Below are positions 49,068-57,125 of a stretch of 64,000 nucleotides of DNA, in pieces. The stretch lies in NCBI GenBank assembly GCA_964530915.1, contig CAZHCK010000001.1, positions 1 to 64,000 on the forward strand, in the 5' to 3' direction. A model generated the notes under the pieces. The model was not told the origin of the DNA, did not search any database, and saw only the letters and a list, made by a program, of their open reading frames with translations. Position 1 is the stretch's first letter, and each line of letters starts with the position of its first letter. Made by a program: the position numbers and the translations under genes. Origin of the DNA: Cloacibacterium sp964530915. GTDB taxonomy: Bacteria; Bacteroidota; Bacteroidia; Flavobacteriales; Weeksellaceae.

Positions 49068-49391
49068 ATGAATACTATAAATCACTATTCAATATCTGAA
49101 GCCATAAAAGAGTTAAATAAAGTTGGCAATATAAATCTTGTCAAAAAACTGGAAAGAATATTGAAATATAACGAAATAAAAAAACCTGAGTTACATAACA
49201 AAAAAGACGACAAAACAACTAGCCATTATAAAGTAAATCTAACCTATGATGACTTAGAAACAATCAAAGATTTGTTTCTTGATTTAGAAGTTGCTAGTTT
49301 AACAATTGATGGAGAAGCTGGTGCCTATACAGAAAAATACGTTACTCTTTTGAATAATTGGTCTACCATATCTGATAATTCAGATTTATAA
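49068..49391 (+). CDS. Hypothetical protein, 107 residues, third gene of the island
   Basis: A mostly helical acidic-basic protein with no signal or membrane segment. The first half is ISEAIKELNKVGNINLVKKLERILKYNE and the second VNLTYDDLETIKDLFLDLEVASLTIDGEAGAYTEKYVTLLNNWSTI. I do not recognise a family. Its stop codon lies inside the repeat GATTTATAATCCGTGA, so the insertion of the repeat may have set the reading-frame end. Codon use is AT-rich like tcmP. Confidence 0.55.
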   Translation: MNTINHYSISEAIKELNKVGNINLVKKLERILKYNEIKKPELHNKKDDKTTSHYKVNLTYDDLETIKDLFLDLEVASLTIDGEAGAYTEKYVTLLNNWSTISDNSDL

Positions 49392-49398
49392 TCCGTGA
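49383..49398 (+). repeat. Direct repeat flanking the 107-residue gene, right copy
   Basis: The 16 bases are identical to 48968-48983, and include the stop codon of the 107-residue gene. The hairpin's left arm is not retained here. Confidence 0.8.
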
Positions 49399-49420
49399 CT
49401 CCATTCAATAAAAAAAACCA

Positions 49421-49446
49421 AAACCTCTGCCTTCGCAGAGGTTTTT
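49421..49446 (+). terminator. Terminator closing the island
   Basis: AAACCTCTGC pairs with GCAGAGGTTT over CTTC, followed by T residues. Confidence 0.9.
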
Positions 49447-49490
49447 CTATGAAAGAACATCTACTTCACTTCGGGTAAAAGAGCAGTCAT

Positions 49491-49585
49491 GCTTCGTGTT
49501 TGCTCGTGGTTTGTTCGTGTTTCCTTCGAATCAAGCTCGAAAAAGTACCATAAATTACGAACAAAGCACGAACAAACGTAAAAGG
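49491..49585. repeat. Second 11-nt periodic TCG array with inverted partner
   Basis: Five units of exactly 11 nt run from 49491 to 49545 (GCTTCGTGTTT, GCTCGTGGTTT, GTTCGTGTTTC, CTTCGAATCAA, GCTCGAAAAAG), each with TCG or CG in phase. A reverse-complement partner with ACGAACAAAGC units follows at 49556-49577. It shares TTCGAATCAAGCTCGAA with the array at 3246. The rest of the gap up to 49670 is AT-rich. Confidence 0.65.
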
Positions 49586-49671
49586 AAACTCAACTCAGAC
49601 CCTAACTTGAGACATAAAAAATCTTATCAACATTTAACAATCCTTTAAAACATGCTCTGCTAAAAATTCCC

Positions 49672-49679
49672 TATTTTTG
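49672..49679 (+). promoter_or_regulatory. Promoter -7 element of the NUDIX gene, possibly leaderless
   Basis: TATTTTTG ends only 5 bp before ATG 49684, so transcription would begin at or within a few bases of the start codon. Confidence 0.5.
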
Positions 49680-49683
49680 AGAG

Positions 49684-50313
49684 ATGCAAAATTCTTTAGA
49701 AATACTATTACAGCAGTTACAAGATGCAGAGTTGGGTGGTTTTGATGCGCAAAAAATCTATGCGCCACCTTATCGTTCTTTGCTCACGCAAGAAGAAATT
49801 TTGGCCAAAAATCCTAAATACGCCGCCGTCAATATTTTACTCTATCCCAAAAACGGAGAATGGCACTTTCCGCTCATTCACAGAACGCACAATGAAAACG
49901 ACAGACATTCTGGGCAGATTTCGCTTCCTGGTGGTAAAAAAGATGACACCGATGCAGATTTTGCAGAAACCGCCATCAGAGAAACTTGGGAAGAAATTGG
50001 CGTTACCATGTCTCAAATCAAAATCGTGAGAGAACTCTCCCCTATTTATATTCCGCCAAGTAATTTTTTTGTGTATGCTTTTCTGTCTTACACCGAAAAT
50101 TGTCCAGATTTTAATCATCAACAAACCGAAGTTCAAGAAATTTTAGAAGTTCCGCTTTCCGTGATTCGAGACTTACCAAAACCTCCTCTAACCATGGAAT
50201 TGCCACGAACCAACGGATATAAAGTACCTTATTTTGATTTCCAAAACCACAAAATTTGGGGCGCCACTTCTATGATTTTGAGTGAATTGAACGAGTTGCT
50301 AAAAAATGTTTAA
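49684..50313 (+). CDS. NUDIX hydrolase, CoA-pyrophosphatase type
   Basis: A 209-residue NUDIX protein. The NUDIX box is GGKKDDTDADFAETAIRETWEEIGV (from about residue 85), preceded by LIHRTHNENDRHSGQISLPGG, the extra motif that marks the CoA pyrophosphatase (NudL/PCD1) branch, which cuts CoA to 4'-phosphopantetheine and 3',5'-ADP. The tail WGATSMILSELNELL also fits that branch. It opens a run of housekeeping genes. Confidence 0.88.
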   Translation: MQNSLEILLQQLQDAELGGFDAQKIYAPPYRSLLTQEEILAKNPKYAAVNILLYPKNGEWHFPLIHRTHNENDRHSGQISLPGGKKDDTDADFAETAIRETWEEIGVTMSQIKIVRELSPIYIPPSNFFVYAFLSYTENCPDFNHQQTEVQEILEVPLSVIRDLPKPPLTMELPRTNGYKVPYFDFQNHKIWGATSMILSELNELLKNV

Positions 50314-50406
50314 ATTTGCAAAGTCCGCAGTCTATTTTATCAATACTAGACAATAGCGTTTTTATCATTTGTGTTTAATAAAATTTGGCTTCAAGCTGCT
50401 TGAAAA

Positions 50407-51210
50407 ATGGCGAAGAAAAGCATTTTTACAGATTCTTTCGGGAATATTTACTTTTTAAAGAGATTTATCATCTTCATCTTGGGAATGATTTCCTACAGAA
50501 GATTTAATGGGTTCAACAAACTGAAAATTACAGGAACCGAGCATTTGGTAAACCTCCCGAAAACCAATGTGTTATTCGTATCCAATCACCAAACGTATTT
50601 TGCTGATGTAGCAGCAATGTACCACGTTTTCTGTGCTGTGAATAATGGATATATGAACACCATCAAAAATCCTGTTTATCTGCTCAATCCAAAAGTAGAT
50701 TTCTACTACGTAGCTGCAGAAGAAACCATGAATAAAGGGATTTTGGCAAGAATTTTTAAATTGGCGGGTGCAGTTACGGTAAAAAGAACTTGGCGCGCCG
50801 AAGGAAAAAATGTGAACAGAATGGTAGATTTAAGAGAAGTAGAAAATATTCTGAAAGCGCTAGATAATGGTTGGGTGATTTCTTTTCCGCAAGGAACTAC
50901 TTCTGCTTTTGCACAAGGCAGAAAAGGAACAGCTAAACTCGTTCAGCAACAACGTTCTATCGTTATTCCTATCAAAATCAATGGATTCCGTAGAGCTTTT
51001 GACAAAAAAGGATTGAGAGTAAAAGTGACAGGTGTAGAACCAACGATGCAATTTAAGGCTCCATTAGACATAGATTACGACAACGAAAAAGCGGAAGATA
51101 TTCTTAACAAAATTATGCACGCCATCGAGCAAACACCTGAGCATAATGTGCTTCACGATTACGACAAAGAATATCAGGAGCGCAAAAAACAAGAGAAAAA
51201 AGACGAGTAA
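50407..51210 (+). CDS. 1-acyl-glycerol-3-phosphate acyltransferase-like (PlsC family)
   Basis: A 267-residue membrane-associated acyltransferase. The catalytic HxxxxD motif is in SNHQTYFADVA (about residue 60) and the substrate-binding motif is near ISFPQGTTSAF. An N-terminal hydrophobic segment (RFIIFILGMISYRRF) anchors it. It may make phosphatidate or acylate another polyol lipid. Codon use is normal and it lies between the NUDIX and mpl genes. Confidence 0.85.
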   Translation: MAKKSIFTDSFGNIYFLKRFIIFILGMISYRRFNGFNKLKITGTEHLVNLPKTNVLFVSNHQTYFADVAAMYHVFCAVNNGYMNTIKNPVYLLNPKVDFYYVAAEETMNKGILARIFKLAGAVTVKRTWRAEGKNVNRMVDLREVENILKALDNGWVISFPQGTTSAFAQGRKGTAKLVQQQRSIVIPIKINGFRRAFDKKGLRVKVTGVEPTMQFKAPLDIDYDNEKAEDILNKIMHAIEQTPEHNVLHDYDKEYQERKKQEKKDE

Positions 51211-51228
51211 ACTTAATTTCTGAAATTT

Positions 51229-51256
51229 TACTTGGCTCTTTTTACTTGGCTCTTTT
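51229..51256 (+). repeat. 14-nt tandem duplication upstream of mpl
   Basis: TACTTGGCTCTTTT occurs twice in a row 17 bp before the mpl start; probably replication slippage, possibly affecting the leader. Confidence 0.8.
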
Positions 51257-51272
51257 TAATTTTAATTAAAAC

Positions 51273-52613
51273 ATGAACATTCATTTCATTGCAATTGGCG
51301 GTGCTGCGATGCACAATCTTGCCATAGCTCTCAAAAATAAAGGTTACCAAATCACAGGTTCAGATGATGCTATTTTTGAACCTTCTCTTTCTCAATTGCA
51401 AAAAAACGGACTTCTTCCTGAAAGTTTAGGTTGGTTTCCTGAGAAAATTTCTGAAAATCTAGATGCAGTCATTTTAGGAATGCACGCCAAAAAAGATAAT
51501 CCAGAACTCTTGAAAGCTCAAGAACTAGGCATTAAAATCTATTCTTATCCAGAATTTCTGTACGAAAAGAGCAAAGAAAAAACCAGAGTGGTTATTGCAG
51601 GTTCTCATGGAAAAACCACCATTACTTCGATGGTTCTTCATGCTTTACAATACCATTATTTTGACACAGATTTTATGGTGGGAGCGCCATTAGATGGTTT
51701 TGATTGCATGGTGAAAATTTCTTCGGAAAATGATTTCATTATCTTGGAAGGAGATGAATATCTTTCTTCGCCGATAGATTCTAGTCCGAAATTCTTGCAT
51801 TATCATCCGAATATTGCTTTGATTTCTGGGATTTCTTGGGATCACATCAATGTTTTCAAAACAGAGGAAGAATATGTAGACGCTTTTAGAAATTTCATTA
51901 AAAACATTACTTCTGGTGGAATTTTAGTGTACAATGAAGAAGATGAAACCGTAGTAAAACTGGTAGACGAAGCGGAGAATTATTTCAGAAAAATGCCTTA
52001 CAAAACGCCCAACTACGAAACCAAAAACGGCAAAACTTCAGTAGAGACAGAAATGGGGCAAATTCCGCTTAAAATTTTCGGAAAGCACAATTTACTGAAT
52101 TTAGAAGGAGCAAGGCTTATTTGTAATCAATTGGGCATTCTAGACGAAGATTTTTATGAAGCTATGATGAGTTTCTCTGGCGCATCGAAACGTTTAGAAA
52201 AGGTAAAAAGAAATGACGAAATCATTTTGTACAGAGATTTTGCACACGCTCCGAGCAAAGTAAAAGCATCCGTAGAAGCTTTTGCAGAACAATTTCCCGC
52301 GATGAATAAAGTAGGTTTTCTAGAACTCCACACCTACTCTTCTCTGAATCCAGCGTTTTTGCCAAAATATAAAAATACTTTAGCCCAACTCGATGAAGCG
52401 GTGGTTTTCTATGATTTGGAAGCTTTGAAAATTAAAAACATGACTCCCATTTCTCCTGAATTGATTAAAGAATCTTTCGGGAAAGAAAATTTACAGGTTT
52501 TTACCAATGTGGATGATTTGAAAAATTTTTGGCAAAATCTGGAAAAATCAAATTCTGCTTTTCTGATGATGAGTAGCGGAAATCTTGGCGGAATTTCTTT
52601 GACCGAAAACTAA
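51273..52613 (+). CDS. mpl: Murein tripeptide ligase-type Mur ligase (Mpl-like)
   Basis: A 446-residue Mur-ligase family enzyme. The N-terminal Rossmann part MNIHFIAIGGAAMHNLAIALKNKGYQITGSDD is of the MurC/Mpl kind, the P-loop is VIAGSHGKTTITSMV (about residue 108), and EGDEYLSSPIDSSPKFLHYHPNIALISGISWDHINVF is the central metal-binding region. YRDFAHAPSKVKASVEAF is typical of Mpl, which ligates recovered L-Ala-gamma-D-Glu-mDAP to UDP-MurNAc in cell-wall recycling. MurC is usually elsewhere in the dcw cluster, which favours Mpl. Confidence 0.88.
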   Translation: MNIHFIAIGGAAMHNLAIALKNKGYQITGSDDAIFEPSLSQLQKNGLLPESLGWFPEKISENLDAVILGMHAKKDNPELLKAQELGIKIYSYPEFLYEKSKEKTRVVIAGSHGKTTITSMVLHALQYHYFDTDFMVGAPLDGFDCMVKISSENDFIILEGDEYLSSPIDSSPKFLHYHPNIALISGISWDHINVFKTEEEYVDAFRNFIKNITSGGILVYNEEDETVVKLVDEAENYFRKMPYKTPNYETKNGKTSVETEMGQIPLKIFGKHNLLNLEGARLICNQLGILDEDFYEAMMSFSGASKRLEKVKRNDEIILYRDFAHAPSKVKASVEAFAEQFPAMNKVGFLELHTYSSLNPAFLPKYKNTLAQLDEAVVFYDLEALKIKNMTPISPELIKESFGKENLQVFTNVDDLKNFWQNLEKSNSAFLMMSSGNLGGISLTEN

Positions 52614-52700
52614 TATTTTTCTCAAAAAATTAAGATTTTTTTTCGCTAACTATTTCATATTCAAAATATTTTATTAATTTTAAAAACACACTAAAACCAC

Positions 52701-53135
52701 ATGAATATGAGAACTATAAAACACATTCTTGATAGAAAATCAAGAGAACTCGCCATCATCGAACCTGAAAAAACCGTTTTCGAAGCTTTAAAATTAATGG
52801 CAGACAAAAACATAGGCTCTGTTATTGTAATGGAAGGAACACGATATCTCGGCATTCTTTCGGAGAGAAATTACGCAAGACAAGTTGTGCTTCTCAACAA
52901 AAGTTCTAAGGAACTTGCGGTAAGAGAAATTATGAGAACAGACCTCCCAAAACTTTCTAAAAATGACCCTATCGAAAAATGTATGGAAATCATGACTCAA
53001 CTCAATGTGAGATATTTGCCAGTGGTAGAAAATGAAACACTCATCGGTCTAATTTCTGTAAAAGACCTTCTAGACGAAGTTTTATTGCACCAAAAAGACG
53101 TCATCGAAAATCTTACCCACTATATCAACACTTAA
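52701..53135 (+). CDS. CBS-domain pair protein
   Basis: A 144-residue protein built of two CBS motifs: residues ~10-65 (LAIIEPEKTVFEALKLMADKNIGSVIVMEGTRYLGILSERNYAR) and ~73-130 (IMRTDLPKLSKNDPIEKCMEIMTQLNVRYLPVVENETLIGLISVKDLL). Such proteins bind adenine nucleotides and regulate other proteins. A second in-frame ATG at 52707 is an alternative start. It is followed by a terminator. Confidence 0.9.
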   Translation: MNMRTIKHILDRKSRELAIIEPEKTVFEALKLMADKNIGSVIVMEGTRYLGILSERNYARQVVLLNKSSKELAVREIMRTDLPKLSKNDPIEKCMEIMTQLNVRYLPVVENETLIGLISVKDLLDEVLLHQKDVIENLTHYINT

Positions 53136-53164
53136 ATTTTTCGCCTGAACTAATACCATTTCTC

Positions 53165-53190
53165 CTCCCGAAATCCATCGGGAGTTTTTT
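53165..53190 (+). terminator. Terminator after the CBS gene
   Basis: CTCCCGA pairs with TCGGGAG, followed by six T. Confidence 0.85.
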
Positions 53191-53215
53191 ATGGAGTGAG
53201 ATTTCTAAATTTTAT

Positions 53216-53223
53216 TATATTTG
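53216..53223 (+). promoter_or_regulatory. Promoter -7 element of hmgA
   Basis: TATATTTG lies 23 bp before ATG 53247 and overlaps the upstream extension of the frame, which rules the longer form out. Confidence 0.6.
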
Positions 53224-53246
53224 GGAAAATCAGAACATCAGTAGAA

Positions 53247-54434
53247 ATGAGATACACCACATTAGGAAAAATTCCGCAAAAAAGGCATACCATTTTTAAA
53301 TCCGAGGAAGGGAATTTCTATTACGAACAGCTTTTTGGGACTGAAGGTTTTCACGGAATCTCTTCGTTACTGTATCATATTCACAGACCTACACAGATTA
53401 AATCTATTGGGACACCAAAAGATGTTACTCCAAAAATTGCAGTAGACCGAAACATCACGCCCAGAATGTTTAAAGGTGTACAAGTAACTCCCGAAAATGA
53501 TTATTTAGAAAGTAGAAAAGTTTTGTTGTTAAACAACGATTTAAAAATGGGCTTAGCAAAGCCAAAAAAATCTACTGATTATTTTTACAAAAATGCAGAG
53601 TGTGATGAACTGCTTTTCGTACACGAAGGAAAAGGCACACTGAAAACCTTTGTAGGTAATTTAGACTTCGAAAAAGGAGATTACCTCATCATACCAAGAG
53701 GAACGATTTATCAAGTAGAGTTAGAAACTACAGAAAATGTTTTTTTCTTTTTAGAAGCACATTCACCGATTTATACGCCAAAAAGATACAGAAATGAGTT
53801 CGGGCAATTGCTGGAACATTCGCCTTTTTGCGAACGAGATATTATCGCTCCCACTTTTGTAGAACCCAAAGACGAAAAAGGAGAATTTCTCATTAAAGTA
53901 AAAAAAGAAAACTTGATTTGGGATTTTATTTACGCTACGCATCCTTTTGATGTGGTAGGTTGGGACGGTTATTTCTACCCTTATAAATTTAATATCAAAA
54001 ATTTTGAACCAATTACTGGAAGAGTGCATTTACCACCACCGATTCATCAGAATTTTGAAGCGCATAATTTTGTGATTTGTTCTTTTGTGGCGAGAATGTA
54101 CGATTATCATCCTCAAGCCATTCCTGCACCATATAATCATTCTAATATAGATTCAGACGAGGTTCTTTTTTACACTGAAGGAGATTTTATGAGCAGAAAT
54201 CACATTGACTTAATGGACTTTACCCTTCATCCTGGCGGAATTGTTCACGGACCTCATCCTGGTGCGATGGAAAGAAGCATTGGCAAAAAATTCACCGAAG
54301 AATACGCGGTAATGGTAGATCCTTTCAGGCCACTTAAAATCACAGAAGAAGCGATGAAAGTGGAAGATAAATCCTACGCTACCAGTTGGTTAGATACCGA
54401 AGAAAATTATTTACACGACAGAAGTCAAGAGTAA
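53247..54434 (+). CDS. hmgA: Homogentisate 1,2-dioxygenase
   Basis: 395 residues from ATG 53247. Iron-dependent ring cleavage of homogentisate to maleylacetoacetate in tyrosine catabolism. The iron ligands are found in NSHSNIDSDEVLFYTEGDF-type context (HSN and Glu) and in HPGGIVHGPHPGAME. The N-terminal cupin carries AECDELLFVHEGKGTLKTFVG. It is the first of three pathway enzymes in the window, all on the plus strand, together with hppD and fahA; a maleylacetoacetate isomerase gene is not in the window. Confidence 0.95.
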   Translation: MRYTTLGKIPQKRHTIFKSEEGNFYYEQLFGTEGFHGISSLLYHIHRPTQIKSIGTPKDVTPKIAVDRNITPRMFKGVQVTPENDYLESRKVLLLNNDLKMGLAKPKKSTDYFYKNAECDELLFVHEGKGTLKTFVGNLDFEKGDYLIIPRGTIYQVELETTENVFFFLEAHSPIYTPKRYRNEFGQLLEHSPFCERDIIAPTFVEPKDEKGEFLIKVKKENLIWDFIYATHPFDVVGWDGYFYPYKFNIKNFEPITGRVHLPPPIHQNFEAHNFVICSFVARMYDYHPQAIPAPYNHSNIDSDEVLFYTEGDFMSRNHIDLMDFTLHPGGIVHGPHPGAMERSIGKKFTEEYAVMVDPFRPLKITEEAMKVEDKSYATSWLDTEENYLHDRSQE

Positions 54435-54573
54435 AAACCCGAATAAATATTTAAAAATTTTATGGGTTAAAAATTCCTATTTTTATGCACTTTAGCACAA
54501 AAACAGGTAAATATTATCAAAAAATCAGAAGTTTATTTGATAAATCTCATCTTTTACATTCTTCATAAAAATG

Positions 54574-54581
54574 TAACTTTG
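54574..54581 (+). promoter_or_regulatory. Promoter -7 element of the CoA-transferase gene
   Basis: TAACTTTG lies 48 bp before ATG 54630. Confidence 0.55.
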
Positions 54582-54629
54582 GGAAACAGAGAAAATTGAA
54601 AAGTTTAGAAACATAAAAACGATTATATT

Positions 54630-55913
54630 ATGTATAATTACGTCACGGCAGAAGAAGCCTTATCACTTGTCCAGAGCAACCAAAGAATATTTTTTCACGG
54701 GAGTGCTTGTACTCCTAATTATTTGATTTCGGAATTAGCAAAGCAAGCCCACAGATTAAGAGATGTAGAGGTGGTTTCCATCACCGTTCAAGGTGAAGTA
54801 GAAATCGCAAAACCAGAATATAGAGACAGTTTTTACATCAACTCTCTTTTTGTTTCGGCACCGGTAAGAGAAGCGGTAAACAGTGACAGAGGAGATTTTG
54901 TTCCCGTTTTTTTGAGTGAAATTCCTATTTTATTTAAAAACAATATTCTTCCATTAGATGTAGCTATTATTCAGGTTTCACCACCAGATCAGCATGGTTA
55001 TTGTTCCCTAGGAACTTCTGTAGATGTAGCGAGAAGTGCCGTAGATTCTGCAAAATATGTGATTGCACAGGTAAATCCTAAAATGCCAAGAACGCTAGGA
55101 GATTCTATGCTTCATGTAAAAAGAATTGATAAAATGGTGTGGCATGAAACCGATTTATTAACGGTAGATTATGCTGCGAAAGTTTCTGATGATGAAAGAA
55201 CCATCGGAAAATACATTGCCGAAATGGTAGAAGATAAATCTACGCTTCAAATGGGAATTGGTACGATTCCAGATGCGGTTCTAAGTTCACTACACAATCA
55301 CAAGGATTTAGGTGTACATACCGAGATGATTAGTGACGGAATCATAGATTTAGTTGCGAATGACGTAGTAAATAATAAATACAAAGGAACACACCTCAAT
55401 AAAACCATTACTGCGTTTTGTTTTGGGACAAAAAAATTATACGATTTCATAGACAATAATCCTTCTTTTCAGTTTATGGATGTTACCCATGTAAACAATC
55501 CATCCATCATTAGAAGAAATAAAAAATTAGTAGCCATCAATTCTGCTATAGAAGTTGATTTAACTGGTCAAGTTTGTGCAGATTCTATCGGAACGTATCA
55601 ATATTCAGGAATTGGCGGACAAATGGATTTTATTCGTGGAGCAGCACTTTCTGAAGGTGGAAAACCTATTATTGCCCTTACTTCTAGAACCAAAAAAGGA
55701 GTTCCTAGAATTGTACCTTACTTAAAAGAAGGAGCTGGTGTAGTAACGACCAGAGGTCATATTCACTATGTGGTAACAGAATATGGAGTTGCTTATCTCT
55801 ATGGAAAAAACATGAGACAGCGCGCAAAACTTCTCATAGACATTGCCCATCCTGATGACAGAGAAATGCTAGACAAATTCTGCTTCGAACGATTTAAATC
55901 ACACGCATTGTAA
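54630..55913 (+). CDS. Acetyl-CoA hydrolase/transferase family protein
   Basis: A 427-residue class I CoA-transferase of the Cat1/4-hydroxybutyrate CoA-transferase kind. The N-terminal part has GSACTPNYLISELAKQA, the middle QVSPPDQHGYCSLGTSVDVA and LQMGIGTIPDAVLSSL, the C-terminal part SGIGGQMDFIRGAALSEGGKPIIAL and VVTEYGVAYLYGKNMRQRAKLLIDIAHPDDREML. The active Glu is expected in the GxSVDVA/TEYGVA part. It would swap CoA between acyl-CoA and a carboxylic acid, e.g. acetate or acetoacetate released by tyrosine breakdown; that link is inferred from context. Confidence 0.9.
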   Translation: MYNYVTAEEALSLVQSNQRIFFHGSACTPNYLISELAKQAHRLRDVEVVSITVQGEVEIAKPEYRDSFYINSLFVSAPVREAVNSDRGDFVPVFLSEIPILFKNNILPLDVAIIQVSPPDQHGYCSLGTSVDVARSAVDSAKYVIAQVNPKMPRTLGDSMLHVKRIDKMVWHETDLLTVDYAAKVSDDERTIGKYIAEMVEDKSTLQMGIGTIPDAVLSSLHNHKDLGVHTEMISDGIIDLVANDVVNNKYKGTHLNKTITAFCFGTKKLYDFIDNNPSFQFMDVTHVNNPSIIRRNKKLVAINSAIEVDLTGQVCADSIGTYQYSGIGGQMDFIRGAALSEGGKPIIALTSRTKKGVPRIVPYLKEGAGVVTTRGHIHYVVTEYGVAYLYGKNMRQRAKLLIDIAHPDDREMLDKFCFERFKSHAL

Positions 55914-55921
55914 ACTTTTAG

Positions 55922-55948
55922 AACCTATCTTTTTGATAGGTTTTTTTA
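55922..55948 (+). terminator. Terminator of the CoA-transferase gene
   Basis: AACCTATC pairs with GATAGGTT over a T-rich loop, followed by T residues. Confidence 0.85.
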
Positions 55949-55991
55949 TGAGTCATAAAAATTTTATAAATTTAAATACTCAAAAAACACC

Positions 55992-56576
55992 ATGAAAAAC
56001 GCCATTGATTCTTTACTAAAATTTATTAATTCTTCGGTTACACTCACTTTGGAAGAAGAAAGTTTAATCTCTAAATATTTTGAAATTAAAGAATATCAAA
56101 AAAATGAAATTATTTTAAATGCTGGAGAAATCTGCAATTATCTTTATTTTATTGACAAAGGATTGCTCAGAACTTTTCATGTAAATGCCAATGGAAGCGA
56201 ATTTACTCGACTGATTGTTTCCGAAAATAAATTCTGTACTATTCTGCTCAGTTTTCAAGAAAGAATTGCTTCACCAGCAACAATTCAAGCATTAGAAAAC
56301 ACTATCGTTTTTGCTATTTCTAAAGAAAATTTTGAAAAAATAACTTCTATTTCTGCCAATGCACAATCTTTATATGTAAAAATTTTAGAAGAATTTCAGA
56401 ATTTTCAAATCAAAAGAATAGAATTCCTTACCTCTTTTACACCAAAAGAAAAAACTGAAATCTTTTTAAAAGAAAATTCAGAATTAGAAACTAGATTAAC
56501 AGACAAGGTAATTGCTTCTTATTTGCAGATTACTCCAGAAACATATTGCAGATGTAAGAAAAATTTGGAATCTTGA
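55992..56576 (+). CDS. Crp/Fnr family transcriptional regulator
   Basis: A 194-residue protein: cyclic-nucleotide-type domain at about 20-120 (NEIILNAGEICNYLYFIDKGLLRTFHVNANGSEFTRLIV) and a helix-turn-helix at about 150-194 (TDKVIASYLQITPETYCRCKKNL). It lacks the Cys cluster of Fnr and the Arg/Ser of cAMP-binding Crp, so the ligand is unknown. Its position amid the tyrosine genes may mean local control; that is inference. Confidence 0.88.
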   Translation: MKNAIDSLLKFINSSVTLTLEEESLISKYFEIKEYQKNEIILNAGEICNYLYFIDKGLLRTFHVNANGSEFTRLIVSENKFCTILLSFQERIASPATIQALENTIVFAISKENFEKITSISANAQSLYVKILEEFQNFQIKRIEFLTSFTPKEKTEIFLKENSELETRLTDKVIASYLQITPETYCRCKKNLES

Positions 56577-56608
56577 TTTGAATCATTTTTTCTGAGTTTA
56601 TAACAGCA

Positions 56609-56616
56609 TAACTTTG
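56609..56616 (+). promoter_or_regulatory. Promoter -7 element of the 134-residue gene
   Basis: TAACTTTG lies 16 bp before ATG 56633. Confidence 0.5.
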
Positions 56617-56632
56617 ATGAAAATTTAATGCT

Positions 56633-57037
56633 ATGAAAAACTTATTTCTTTTAATTTTTTTGGTTTGTTCCATAAAATTTTATTCTCAACAAAAAGAAAA
56701 TGAAAAGATAGTTTCTGATATTTATTTTAACAAGTACAAAAAGCAAAAAAGGAATGCAACCATACTTTCTGTAACGGGAGGTGTTTTACTTTTTACAGGT
56801 TTCATCATTTCAAAACAAGAATCAGAAGCTGCAAATCTGGTATTTTCTAAAAACGAAGTTACTGGTTACTCCATTGCTTCTTTAGGTATTATTTCTATTA
56901 TTGGCTCCATTCCTCTATATATTTCTGCCGAAAAAAATTATAAAAAATCAGTTTCTATTTCACCTAGTGTTCAAACTTATCATTTCTACAACACAAAAAA
57001 CACAAGTTTAGGATTAAACATTACCTACAGCTTCTAA
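56633..57037 (+). CDS. Hypothetical exported/membrane protein
   Basis: A 134-residue protein with an N-terminal signal (MKNLFLLIFLVCSIKFYSQ) and two hydrophobic segments (ATILSVTGGVLLFTGFIIS and YSIASLGIISIIGSIPLYIS) separated by a short polar loop. The tail reads like a beta-barrel edge (TSLGLNITYSF, ending in Phe). I do not recognise the family. It lies between the Crp-type regulator and hppD and may belong to either unit. Confidence 0.65.
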   Translation: MKNLFLLIFLVCSIKFYSQQKENEKIVSDIYFNKYKKQKRNATILSVTGGVLLFTGFIISKQESEAANLVFSKNEVTGYSIASLGIISIIGSIPLYISAEKNYKKSVSISPSVQTYHFYNTKNTSLGLNITYSF

Positions 57038-57125
57038 TTTATTATCGAATGTTGACAATTTTTTTGTGCGCATCACACAATATTTGTAATTTGGCACATA
57101 ACAAACTCCAAATAAAAAGAGAAAA

